From Neelides folsomi (taxonomy: Eukaryota; Arthropoda; Collembola; Neelipleona; Neelidae), in NCBI GenBank assembly GCA_034687125.1, contig JAQGBZ010000064.1, positions 173,655 to 237,654 on the forward strand: a stretch of DNA of 64,000 nt. The letters are read 5' to 3'. Positions 1 through 13,500 of the stretch are shown here, piece by piece. Below the pieces are notes generated by a model. It ran no database searches and was not told where the DNA came from. It saw nothing but the letters and a program-made list of their open reading frames with translations. Both the position numbers and the translations under genes were made by a program. The first letter of the stretch is position 1. Each line of letters begins with the position of its first letter.

Positions 1-3000
1 AGAGGCTTGTTTTACAGACAAGTAAAGGTCCTCAACAGATCCTCGGTTGTTAGGCACATTCTGGCCATTCAATCCATCCTTGTTCAACTCCTCTTGAATC
101 ACGCTCCGCTGGGTTAGAGTTAATGTAGGTTAGGCTCAAATAAAAGTCCAAATTAAAGAAGACAAAAAATGTGGTGAAGAAATATAAAAGGGAGTAAATG
201 AGGAACGGACATAAATTTAGATAGAAGGGGAGGGTGAGAAAAAACTGAAAATGTCATCTTCCCTTTGATCTTTGAGATTTCATTTCGCCGCCTTTGGTTC
301 TTTACTGTAGCCTACGTAGCTTTATTTATCGTCTTGTATTTGTCTTGTAAGGGAACTCGGACTCATCAACATCTTCAAAAGCCTCTTGTGAAGGGATTTA
401 AAAAAGTTCAAAAAGGGCTTGCTCCATGTTTAACTGTACATATGAGTGTATTTAGACTATTTAGTATAAGAAGATAAGGTTTCCCAACTCACATCCTGCT
501 CTTTATCCTTCATTAGCTAATGCCTTTGTTGGCCCTCCACCTCTCGATTTTCCTTGGTGAAATCGGATCTCAACGTCCCTTTGCATCCCAATTCTTCTTC
601 TCTTGCTCGGTTTTGTTAAGTTGCTCAATGAAGGCGGAGATCTCTCGAAGAAATGGTCAGAAATGGTTCTCATCCCATGTTTGACCTTCATTACATAATG
701 AGAGAATCCGGATGAAATGGAATCTTCATTTCCGTTTAATTCAAGAAAACTTCAAAAAATTATCTGGCACAAGACCTTATTCCTAATATTTTCTCTATAT
801 TTTTTCAATATCTTATTTCCAATATCCGTCCCAAGAAAGGGAAACTTTCATTTTACCTTCTCTTTACTAATAATACTCTCACAAAAGTGTGAGCAAAGAG
901 GAGGAAGGAGAGATAAGAGACGATAGTTCCAAGGTATTACTAGTAATATATTGAATAAACCTTCTAAATACTTCCTCTGCCATTTATTTCCAATTGCCAG
1001 GTGTGGCGTTATCTCCTTCACATTCATTTCCTTTGGCCCATCTTGACCTACGGTTCTTTAAGTCGACACGGCTTGTGGAAATCACGCCCAAGCCCTAAGC
1101 ACAAACAAAGTGCTCGAGCCCCTCACGGATCTCTTGCTATTGACCACCTCCAGCTCTTCAAACGACCCTTTGAGGTGAGGACTTCTCATCCTTCAACCTC
1201 CACGCACGAACATTAGCCTCGAACATATCCGTATCTATAGGACGTATTAGTTAAGAGTATTTATGATCGGATTTCCTACCACCCTCTTGCAAATATTCCT
1301 GACAAGCAGAAAAGTACCACTTTTCCACCCATTTCTCAAAGGGAGTTGACTTGGGCTAAATAGCCAGTTGAGGCCCCTTTTTGACTCCTCGCCTGTCGAC
1401 TCCATCCGTTCGGCTTGGAGGGTATTTTTCCTTGAAAGGGATCCTAATCATCTCCCCATTCTGTTTACTTTAATCCTACAAGCTGGCAGAGAAAGGAAAT
1501 TCTCGCCTGACCTTTCCTCTCCACCTTCTTCGAACTCATTCGTCTTTCCTTCATCTTCCTCAAGTCACCTTTGAGGGAGACTCAGAGGTGTAATTTTGAA
1601 AATACCGAGTCCACCGCCGACCTCACCTCACAATCCCCCTTGTCTGTACACATTACAATTACAATCTGAGTCGATTTTTGAAAAGAGGATCTTTTGTTCG
1701 ATTCTTTTCTTATCCTATTGACTTTACCTACGATCCCTCCTCCAAATCCCTCCTTCTTCTACCTTAATATTATAATCTTGAGCAATGATTCTTGACGCTC
1801 AGAGGGGATCTTTTTGACTCAAATTTATTTAGGTTCATTTACACAGAACGCGATTGGGAAAAAGCGAAATGGGAAGAATGGGAGGGGGAGATTACGTGTA
1901 TTTATTCCTCGCCTGAACAAACACATCAGTCCGTCATTCTTATCCTCAACTCTCATTTGCTCCCTCGGAGAAAAACACATCTTTCTTCTAATAGATCTCA
2001 AGAAGGATTTTTCCTTCTTCAAATTACCGATGTAATATAATGAGGTTGGGGTTTAAGTCTAACTTGTGAGCATCGATAGCCTTTCAACCTCCTGGTGACT
2101 TCACCATTGTGTCATACGCCGCTCAACATTGTAATTTCCCAGCCTTAGTTCGGATTTCCACCCTTTGAGTTGTTAAAGCTCCTACATCCATTAACCACCT
2201 TTTTTATTTATTTAGAGAAGGAGAAAACAAATAAGTGGAGGCGTAATAGAAAGCTAGGATATTATTATCTGTCAGTGAAGTAAGCTGACTCGTCAATCTG
2301 TCCGGTCAAAGGATTAATGTGTTTTCCAATCTTCTACTTTTAGCCATTCCCAACATCCCAATGGTTAAAACTCGTTGGGGAAAAAGTAATGCACGTTATA
2401 GGGCTTGGAGTTAATCTAAATCACAGGCCATAAGTACTACACAAATGGATTTGTCGTCAAGACCAACATTTTTTGACCATTTTTTACATTATTTTAGTTT
2501 TTTGAGCATAAATATTTTAAGTCGTTTAACAAAACCTCTCAGGTTTTACCGTTTTCCATGATGTTCCAACTTTAATAATAATAGAAGCAATGGAAGGAAG
2601 CTTGTCTATATTAATGTAAACCAATTTGACAGAGAGGCAATTCATCATCCGACTTAGTAGCCATTTAAAAAATCAAGTTCCCATGAACCAAAAAAAGTGA
2701 TTAACACTTTGGCAAAGCGGAGTTATCTTGTTATCTTAATGGGTGAACCGCATATTAGTCCGTTCGATTGAAAAATATTAAAATGAATTCTCATACGAGG
2801 AAAAGAATGTCTAATCTCTTTTTTCGCTGTCCGTACGGTAGAAGAATTTAAAAGGCCAACTCCTCCCCTCCACTCAACCCGGAGCGGACAAGAAAACTTA
2901 AACTTGGCGAGGATTCATTGAGGTGAGGAATGGATGGAGATAATACATACGAATGTGTATTGGAATTCTTGCTTTTCTACAAGTTCCTCCTTCAATCGTC

Positions 3001-4747
3001 GATTGGTCGGTTGCATTGCAAATCGCCCTATATTCTCACTCTCCCGTCGAAGAAAATAATGAAAGTTTTAATAGAGTGTCAGGTTCAGGTTGAGGTTGAA
3101 TCTCCCATTATTATTATTAAGCAGGAGGGCCAGTCTCTCAATGCCTCATGGCAATAGTCGCGAGATAATGGGGAAGGAACGTGGAAAAAGTCGTTTATCG
3201 AGGAGGAGAGACAAAGGGAGCAAGTAGCTCTGCTAAATGGCAAAACTCCTATGAGAAGACCAAAGCACAGGGGCCTACTTGGTCGGGAACGGGACTTCTT
3301 ATCAATCCGCAATGGAAACCCAGTCATTTGCTTCATTTGCCTTGCCCTCACCATCACCTAATGCCTCACCTTTACGAGTGGTTCAGTCGATGATTACGGG
3401 AGGTTATAGGTAACCTAGTATTAATAATTCCCTCGCCACTACCATGTTATTTTCCTAAACCTCCTATCGCCCATCTCCCGACATTAAGGAATGAAGTCGC
3501 AGCCTTGATATTATGTACAAGAGTCCATTGAGCTTCTCGGCTCACAAAGGGAATCCAACTACTTGTTTTAAGAAAATAATTCGCAAGACCTGCACCACCT
3601 GTAAAGGAGCTCGCTGCGAAGTCGCTGTGCCGTCAAGATCAACAACTCATACGTAAACTCATCTCCCCTGTCAACCCAAGTCAGCTCCTGATCATAATTA
3701 CAAGTACTTAGGTAGGAGAGGAACAGAGGATGAACATCAGCCGTCCGCCGTCACTCACCCCGCTTTCTCCAATCATTATGCACAAACCGCTGGGTTATTA
3801 AATGCATAGATAACAAAGAAACCTATACGTGTTTGGGATCTTTTGCAAAATTCCTTCTACTCTTCTTTTCCGCGGTTACACGCTGGTCTTCCCCTTGCCA
3901 CCATTCGTTTTCATTAACTTCAATTGATGCTCCAAGTTCCTAATTAGCTCGTTTTGAATGCCGATTTTAATTAGGGGAAATAGGAAATTAATTCTCATTC
4001 TATGAATAAGCAGACGTCAGCAGGGTTGTAAAACATTTCCTTTTGAGAGCCTAACTAGACTTCTATGTTTCGAGTCCAAGAGAAATGAACCAAAGGAATC
4101 TCTGTCTATTCTTTATTGGACACGAATAGCCCAAGCTGAAGGAAAGAACTAGAGGTGGAAAAACAAATAAAAGTTTTCATGCGGACAGTTTTATACCGTA
4201 GGAGTCCTCGAGTGTGTGTCTCATCCGTTCCACAAAGCGGGGTACATGGAGGGAATGAGTTTTGCCAATGTGAATGTGTTAAGACGACGAGGTTTAAATG
4301 CTCTCCTCGTTCCTTGTTGATTTAATAGAGGAAGATGTTCGAATACTCCTCGTCAGTCACATCCTAATAACTTTCCACAAAAAGACCTCCAACTCAATGG
4401 AAGCTAATACAAGAGCATTATTTTCTACTCATTAAGCCTCCTGCATAAATGAACTTTGGAGCGACGTGGAAGAAGCCCATACATATATTATGATGTATTT
4501 AAATACAAATACATTTCCACATGTACATTACTTACATATGGAAATGAAGGAATGAAGTGAAGGAGTGAGGTGAAGCGAAGTGAAGAGATATTAATAATGT
4601 TCTCCACGTAGGAACCTAATCGTTCCCTTTTTCCTCCTTCTTCTCACTAATGAATGGAGAATGAACGGTGGTTCCTCGTTGTCCTACAGAGAACCTGAGC
4701 GTAATGCCAACTTTGATTCCATTCTTTGACGTCTCAAAATAGAGGTC
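1..4747. other. Non-coding stretch, no recognised gene
   Basis: No conserved protein family is recognisable on either strand. Bases about 480-2,050 are pyrimidine-rich on the plus strand and so carry several chance open frames. One segment at 1,001-1,174 is bounded by canonical splice-like signals and is discussed as a finding. Bases 4,540-4,590 contain a degenerate purine-rich run of GAAGTG-like units. I see no transposase, reverse transcriptase, terminal repeats or RNA gene. Confidence 0.6.
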
Positions 4748-4833
4748 TACTACCCAACAACGAAAAGGTTTGCGCCATCCCTCAGTTTGACATTAACCAA
4801 GTAGCGCGCAAACCTTTTCGTTGTTGAGTAGTA
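4748..4833. repeat. Near-perfect inverted repeat able to form a 28-bp hairpin
   Basis: The left arm at 4,748-4,775 is the reverse complement of the right arm at 4,806-4,833. There is one mismatch (4,754 against 4,827), and the arms flank a 30-base loop. The shared core reads CAACAACGAAAAGG on the left arm and its complement on the right. The overall size of about 86 bases is in the range of a microRNA precursor. However, the pairing is more perfect than in old conserved microRNAs, and neither arm matches any conserved arthropod microRNA I can recall. A young hairpin RNA, a tiny inverted-repeat element or a structural relic are all possible. The inverted repeat itself is certain; its role is not known. 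Confidence 0.9.
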
Positions 4834-7821
4834 CCATACACACTGGAAGCCGTGGAAGCTGTAAATTAGCAAAAACTCTCCTTGCTCTTCATCTCCCTAT
4901 AAGAGCTACAAATGTATCTTTTGCAAATCTGCCAGACTGGCAATCCCTCATTCCCTTTGTGTCGCTGTATTGACTTCTATGCCATTTCCTTCATATGGTT
5001 GCAGTAGGGCTTGAACCATGGTCCTTTCCCCCATTCACTATGAATTGCATTTCCTCCTCTGGAATTTGAGAATCGAGTATGGGAGATGAGGCACTGAATG
5101 GAATGTGAGACTTGACAAATGTACAACCGAAGGCCGAAATTCATATAACTAGGAGGCGGAGGGATGTTTGTAATAATGAAATGTGTGTTCGGCCGTTCTT
5201 TTCCACCAACGGACCGACGATCTGTGGGCAGGCGGACAAAGGGTCCCATTAGCTCAACACATTACGACCATAGGCATGAAAGTCGGGAGAACCTTATTTA
5301 TTTATTCGGTATGAGATTGGAGGGGAAGCAGATGTGTGTGATGGTCTGACTTCTCCACCAGTTGAGATACCATGAGAGGGTAGGAGGGTGCGAGTCATCC
5401 CTCGTCCTTTATTCTCTCATCTCTCTAGTCCATAAGATATAATATAATTTCATCCGATTGTGATCAACGTTAGATAAATAAAGGGATGAAAGAAGAAGCG
5501 GAACCTAAACCTTACCCAATCCTCGCCTCAATAATCCTCCCAGTAAATTTTCCGCCCAAAACGAACCATTGTCCCGTGGGCAGCCACGGCACAATCGCGT
5601 CCTAACTAACCACGTGTTTCGACATCAATGTAGATCCCGAGTCCCTTAATTCCTTCATATCACTTCCTTTTAAGCAAACTTCCTCATTCGTCTTCCACAC
5701 TTGGGCTCGAATTTCACAAAATGTGGATCTCCTCATTTCACTCCAATGGGCAAGAAGGGAGTTGAGAGAAATTATGAATATGGGCAAAAAGCATAAATTA
5801 AATGGACAAGGCTTTGATAAAAAAGGGTGTGCTGTAATACTTTAATGAAGTTAGGAAATTACTCCTGCGTTTTCAATTAGGATTTTCTCTGGAGGATTTA
5901 ATAAGATATTTTTTAAAGTTCATTAAATAGGGTTAAAAGCAATGAGTTTCTGGAAACGGCCAAATTCAACGTTCAAGTGTTAAATGAGAAAGTGAGATTT
6001 TTCTCTAACTGTAGAGTGGAGAGGAAGAGTGTAATGATAATGAACCTCCTTGTTCCTATCATTAACATGGGCAGTGATTAAAATTAATTCCCATCCGATC
6101 AACCTGGCTCCTCGAAGGTTGTAATTAGGGCTCGGTGAGAATATTTCAATCTGAGAGGGACCGTCGAACCTAGTCGCATACACAAACACACACTCAACTC
6201 GCATCATCTTCTCGTCCAGTCACCCGTTCAAAATATCCCTCCTTCACTCATGAGGAGTGAGAGTGCAAAGTGAAGTCATGAAATGCAAACTGAGGTCTCA
6301 ACTGGCGAATGATTTACTACGTCGGAGCTGATAAGACTTTAAGCTTGATGTAGAATGTGTATATGTTGATATTATGAGTTGGACTCTTTGGGCATAGGAA
6401 AATGTGGAAAGGTGGATTGTGATGCGAAGCACATAGAGATCGTAGCTGATTAGACTTTACTTAACTTTTCACATGCCTAACTAGATTTAATAACTCGGAG
6501 GACTCACATTGACTGCGAATTCGCCTTCCATTCAATTCAATTCTCTTTTCTTTAATAAATTCAAACCTCGTACTGTGTATATTAGGAATAAAAAGAATTA
6601 AATTCCTTCCTTACTATTCCTTCGACAGGGGAATGAGCAATTTCTCCAATCCCCTTGGAGAAGTCAAAGCCTGATAAATGCAAATGGGATGAGAAGTGAA
6701 TTAATAGAACATGAAGAAGTTGAACTAAACTTAGCTTGTTTACTTCTACTATAATTACGAGTAGCAGGTAGCTCATCTTAAATTCTCACTTCGTACCTCT
6801 AGTAAGGAAAAAAATGTATGTATTAGCCATTCACTCTCTCCGGTTCAAAGCTCTCATTCAAAGTTCTGCTCATTATTTCCCTCAAAAAATCTCTTTGGGG
6901 AATAGGGAAATTCTGGAGAAACGATAAAAGAAAGCTTTTGGGCATAAATTTGTGAATAATTCATCTCCATTCATTCGATTTGTAACATGCTCCCTTTATG
7001 TTCCATCAAATGAGCACATGTTTGAAGTAGTTGAATGCTGAATGCCATTCAAATCTCTCTACTTATCATTTGTATACAATAAATCATACTTATGAGAAGA
7101 ATTTGCTTGTTCAATATAAATAAATAAAAATATATAGGGGAGAAAAACTTGAAATTTCTCTAAACCCACCAATAAGTGGATACTTGTATCAAACTCTGTA
7201 AATCAAAGAAGTGACCATTAATGAAACGAAAACTTGGAATAAAACCAAGAAGCAATCACGTAAACCGCCGGATATGAATTGAATGAATGGGAAGAAATTC
7301 GGTTATGATGTTGATTGGAAGGATAAGCATAGTTCATTCACAACAAGTATATCTTACAATCAAGAGCATATAACTAACTCTCATAAGTATCCATGTTGTA
7401 TGTAGTTAGTTAAAGGAAATTGGAACGTCCGAGTATTAAAAAATACAGTGAAGAGAAGGGCGACTATGAGCCTTCCTCTTGAGAAAAATTAATGGCAAGA
7501 TGAGTTTCCTCGAGTTCATTCACAAGGAAAGAATTGAATTTTGAAAGGCTCTCGAGTAAACCTTCAAGTCTGTATAAAGCATACGAGGAATTTATTTAGT
7601 GAAGGTAAGATACGCATTGTATGTATATTGTTCCAGTCGGCCAAAGTGGAGAAACAAGATGGGATAATAAGGCACGTGAAAAAAGGAGGAATAGAGAGCT
7701 GGAGGGCAGTGAGTCAAGTGACTTCATTCACACAGAAAATATCTTCTGTGACAATGATCTGAGTCGAGTGGGAGAGATTGAAGAAATGATCATCTTTTTC
7801 CCATCATTAAGATTAACTCCA

Positions 7822-7848
7822 ATCTCTCATCTCTCTCATCTCTCTCAT
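7822..7848. repeat. Short CT-rich microsatellite, ATCTCTCTC units
   Basis: Three consecutive copies of a 7- to 9-base unit (ATCTCTC, ATCTCTCTC, ATCTCTCTC) form a short low-complexity tract. Confidence 0.85.
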
Positions 7849-10502
7849 ACGAGATGAAGCTAAATTCTTTGCTGGTGTTGGGAGATGGTGAATGGAAGCA
7901 TCTTAGCAAAATGTAACGTTTCATTCTCGCCTGTCTGTTAAATCAAAATTAGAATTCTCCATTGTAAACAAAGGGGATTTTACGATGACCTGAGGAAACA
8001 TTCCTCTCTATTATCTTTGTAAACCTTAACTTATAATTGCTTTCCGTTTCTCCCGTGCTCCAGGCGGAGAAGTTGATTCGCCATTTTTTAAACTCCCAGA
8101 AGGTTACCTGCTATATTTAATGGCCTGCCTGCAAGGGAAGTTTACGAAGCAGAAAAATAGAGAGAGATTTTTATATTTAAGTAATTCAAGTTCTCCTGCA
8201 AGTATTTTGTACTGTACTGAGAGACGTTTGCCATTTTGGTCTGTTTTCTATTTCGCTCTCAATCTCATCGTCAAAAAGTGAGCAATTTATATTCATAGCC
8301 CTTCAGATCTTATATCTCCTCGAGTACTTAGCTTTAGTGGCAATAAAATGAGGGATATTTCTCTTCATTTTCGTACATGATCTCCCATTACTCTCCGTAT
8401 TAGAAACGAAGTTGTGGAGGCTCGCAGTTGGAGATAATTCCCATCAACTTGATTCCTCCTCCACGATGGTGATTCGAAGCCTAATTGTATTGACTTGACT
8501 TATGAGACCAGCTACTATGCCGAGCGGGGATAAGGAGAAAGTGAAATCTCGTAATGAAATAACAAATAAATTCCTCATCCTCACCAAGTGCTCTTGATAA
8601 AATATTTTTATTATTATTATCTTGCATTACTCCTGACTCTCCTTCTCTCGACACTCCTTCAATCACTTTCATTGCTAATAAATAGCAAGATCTTCGTCAA
8701 GTGAGCTTATGAGGGTATGATGAAATGAATGTGATATCTGGTATTTTCACTTCTCATCCTTCAACAACCAAATTGATTTACCAGAGACCAGAAGGCTACT
8801 GAATAAATTTATAAACTTTCTTAGGAGCAAATTGAATTTTCAATTTTTTTTTCAATTTCCAATCGAATGACAATGATTGTAACAAGGGGAAGAAAGTGAA
8901 TATAAATGATTTGGATCAATTTAAAGTGGGAATTGATAATATGAGAATTACTAAATATTAAATGGGAGGAGGAGACTTGAAAGACGTAATGATAATAATA
9001 ATGGTTCTTGTATTCATCATCTGACACTTGACACTCGTCCAAGACTCTCACTGGAAATAATTATTGAAGTAATAACAGGGCCAAGAATATTGATTATTTA
9101 TTATTGCGAAGGAACCTTACACCATATCCCATAAAGCCCCTCATTGAAAATTACACTATTTAGCTCATTCAATTCATTGGCTTGCCTTGGACTGCTATTT
9201 ATTCAGTTATCAGTTTGTATATAATATTCGCAACATATATTCGCATCCATTCTTCATTTAAATTAAACATTGCATTCTGTAGTTTTGAGCAATTAATTGA
9301 TTCTTGGCCAAATTGGAGGGTAGGAGTGGACAGGGAGGAAATTCGATCAATTCAATTACATGGGTTTAGAATGAGGGTTAATTACTTTGATTGAGCCGAG
9401 TTGGGATTTTGAACGTCAGTTCGAGGACGAGTGCTGTGAATGGGCAGTCAATTGAATCGAAAGTGATTTCCTTTCATATCCCCTTCTTTATATAATTTTT
9501 TAATGCCAGAGATCTACTTCTTTTCCCACCATTTCAAGATTGCACAACTTCATGTCGCATTCCTTCCTAATAATAGCCAAGAGGGAGTTGGTTGAAGAGA
9601 TGGGATTAATTCTCTTTGGGAAGTTTGAGGGTCTTGTGCTGACGATTGACAGAAATCCCACACCCACATCATTTCCATTCCTTCCCCATTTCTTCATAGA
9701 ACAAAGGAAATGGGCTTGTGGAACAATTGAGAGTAAATGATGAAGGAGATTCGACTCAAAGAGTCGCATAAAGTCGCATAAACTATTATGCAGTTTAGCG
9801 AAATTGCGTTATTCAATCCAAAGAGATTCATGGTACAATGAGAGGAAAATTTAAATTTAAAAGTTCCAATTACGCCAACCACACTTTCATTGTGTTTTCC
9901 TATGGGGGAAATTAATTGGAAACCTCAATTGTTTAATTTGAAAAACCTCGTAGGCTATTAGCTTTTATATTATTTGCTTAATTTTTCAATGGCTCGGAAA
10001 GCCTTCTTGGCTTATTTAATGAGATCGTAAATTTTGGAGTAAAATTGCAAATGTGTGAAGAGTGACAGGTCGAGGAGTGAGTGGCCGTTGACGCGTTGGT
10101 TTCTTCAGCTCGCAGAGCCAAAGATGGAAACTTGGTTTATACACCTATTAAAAGAGGAGATCCTATCTCGTGATCAAACGTGTAATGGTCGTTATAACAT
10201 TACGTGAACGTTAAAAAAGTCTCATATAGAAGGGTTGATTAGAAATTCATCAACTGTGCTATCTTTAAAGGATAGTTGAGATAATTTAAAGAATTGTAAT
10301 GTGTGTTTAGCTAACGGCTGCTCCTCTCACATCACTCACTTTTTCAGCTATATCCTTTTTGAGCCGTTTTATAATAAAAGGGGCTCGCTTCCAATATGTC
10401 AGTCCATTCATGTGCCTAAAGGGCGAGTTAACTAGCTGACAGGTCAAGAAGACATGGAAGGAACCAACGGCTCCTCATCTCTCACCATATCCACCAGCCC
10501 AT

Positions 10503-10533
10503 CATTCACTCATTCACTCATTCACACACACAC
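10503..10533. repeat. Compound microsatellite, CATTCACT units then CA units
   Basis: Two full copies and one partial copy of CATTCACT run directly into a CA dinucleotide tract. Confidence 0.85.
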
Positions 10534-13500
10534 GCCTTTCACTCTTCAATTCTCCACAATGAGAAAGATATGTTAGGCATCTCAACCTGTGCAGAAGTAT
10601 AAATACTTAACACCCATGTAATGTAATAATAATTCAGACCGGCCCGTGAAATCGATCAAATTGAATGGGATTGAAAAGAATAAACAAGTTTGGTCTGATG
10701 AGTCGTTGGAAATCTGTAGGAGTTCTTATCTCGATCGAATGGTTCTCATTTCTTGCCCTTTTAAACTCTCCCGTACACCAGACAGATTTCCTCATAATCC
10801 AAATTATATTGCTCGAGATAAATTAACTCTTCCTGGCTCTCAACGCTCAGATTTACTTTGCATATTAAAGTAATTGAATGGCCAAGTGGTGGAGTGGTGA
10901 ATGTACTAGGAAGCCTAATAAGTTCACAGGTAGGTGAATCGATAAATTGTGTATGGGAAAAACGAGTAATTCGCCCTCATACTAATTCCCTTTTAATTTT
11001 GATAAAAGACACCTCCTATAAAATACAAGATAAGCGAAGGGTGGACGAACACACAGAGATCCAAACCACCAGCGACGACCGCAATGATCATCATTCCTTT
11101 TAAAAGATAATAATTGGAAAGAATCTCGCCTCCGATAATCGAGAGATTCTAATGGGTAAAGTTGTAATGAACCGGAGGAGGTCACCCACCTTTCCCCACG
11201 ATATACACCTACTTTCGTATATCACTCTGGCTGTCTTATTAGATTCATTTAATTTGGAGGAAGCTCCTTCACTTTACTGGTTCCATGAACCGCAGAAAGA
11301 GAAGGAAGAACCGCCAATCACACAAATCCATTATCACTGTCATTATCCCTTTTTCTCGATAATCAAAATCAAGTGGTTCGATCAGGTCACATCAATTACT
11401 CTAATACTCATTTAAAAAGATTCAATTTTTTACTTATCTTTATCATCCTTGGTTCAAGTCTCATTGAACTCTCAAATCCAATCCATTATTTGAAAACAAT
11501 CCTGAACCAATACTGGTAATTATCGGAAATGTATGTAAATATCCACTGGTTAGGTTAGATATTGAGATGAATGTGCATTTTATAATATTTTGTAGTAAAG
11601 TGTGGTAATTGATACTTTTTAATTAAACATGATTGAAAAAGATGAATGAAAGATCCGGAGTCGAGTTGAAGTTTCATAATTGATTATGATTAACATTTGG
11701 CAAGTTTGCAAATTAAATCCAGTGGCTTATTGACCTATTGAGACCTTGTATAAACACAATGGGAAGAAGAGGGTTCATTATCTTGCAAGTGTCGTATCTA
11801 GGAATAGTAAAGGTGGCTAACAAGGGTCAAAGGAGGAACCAAAAGACGACTCGCGACTCAGCTGACACACTTTGTCCGCCACCAAGACCCAAACGGAACA
11901 AAAAGAATCAATAGCCAATTTAGGAATAAATCATGCATAATGGGAGACAAAGGGAGCTGGGAATGATCTATGGGAGGCTCTGGACTCCTATTCACGGACT
12001 TCGAGCAAGGTATTGGAACGCGGATGAATAATTAATAGGCGGCCGTATGTGAGATAGCAAGAAGAATTTAATGCTCATGAAAGGAGCTTTAAAGGCAGAG
12101 GAGGAGCTTTAAAGATAATGGAAGAGGAATGAGTTGACTCCTATGAGGAGTTGTAACAGGAATCTGGTGAACTTTGGGAGTGCATGTAGAGCCAGATTTT
12201 GCCCATTGTTCTGACTTCTGATCTGGTCAAAAGGGAACTCTTATATTTATATGGTCGTAAGGCTCCCTTATTCCCAATGCAAAGTATCTGTATTATGTAG
12301 AAGCATACATTTGGATATCTCTTGACTTGCGAAAACAATGTGAGAGGACCCACCACCAACTCCCATTAGCTGATACCCTCACAAGATAATGAATACCAAA
12401 TCCTTATCAATCCAATTCCTTTTTTCCTCCATTCTTCCCCTATCATTCTAATTGCGAAGATGAGTATTGTAAAAACTACCCTGTACGGAGGGTGATTGGA
12501 AGCATTGGAAGAATGTGAAGGAGCAAGAGTGGGACAAAATGCGTTGTCTCTCGGTTCAAATACTTCCTTCACATATTGAATGGAGAAGATGATTAAATAT
12601 TTGTTCCTAATACTATCTCATCTGAACAATGTGGCTGTATGGGTGCGATGAATGAGATACGGTTATTTTAAAACCCACAGGAGGAATTGCTAGCCTACAT
12701 ATTTTATCCTTAATTATTTCATTGGGAGAAAAAAAAGTGACTCTGATTGAGACGAAATGAAACGGGAGATTCTGAGGGAGATTGGGGAAGCGCCGTTTAC
12801 AATAAACAATGCACCTTTACACCTCTAAACCATAAGTGTGTAATTAAACCGGAGGAGCTCCGGTGCGTAGAGGGGAAATCAATTAGGAGTCTTGGGAAAT
12901 GTAAATAGTAGATAAGGTCAACATCAAGTATTCTCCTGGCGAAGCTGCTAATAAGCGGAAGGCAACACACAAAGTCCGCGCAATAAAATAATGATCGGAA
13001 AATGGAGAATTAACCAAAGGTGTTTCTCTCGGATCCTTTCAATGCATCAGTCATATGAAACTCCATAGGGAAGTTTACATGGGAGGATTTCCAGTTATTT
13101 GATGCGTCTGGTCAGTCCATTGTGAAATTCGCATTGTTGTTAGTGAGGGCTTTTAACTGTGAGACAAACGGATGAGAATTCTATTATTTTTCCTATGCAA
13201 TTTTCTAATTGTCGGCCGAGCTAGAAAATAAAGTAAAATGAAAGGGGTTATTGGGAATTTGAGCTCAAGAGACTGGCAAAAGACACAGGGCTTGATGTGT
13301 GTAAGGATTTTCCTCATCCGCACGTCTTCCATTTGAACCAATGTAATGGACGTCGGAGAAATGAATGTAATGACGGTAATGATGATCCCTCTGTCCAACT
13401 TGAAAGTGGCCCTATATACAGAGCGCGTGAGAGAAGACACTCGAGTCACGGAGGTCGAAAGGGCGCCCTTCTTCTTCTCCTCATCCACTAACCCATTCCC

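Noticed and set aside
4794-4809. Similarity to part of miR-275 (AAGTAGCGCGC) at the hairpin loop
   Set aside because: Only the 3' part matches, the seed is absent and the position lies in the loop rather than on an arm; probably coincidence.
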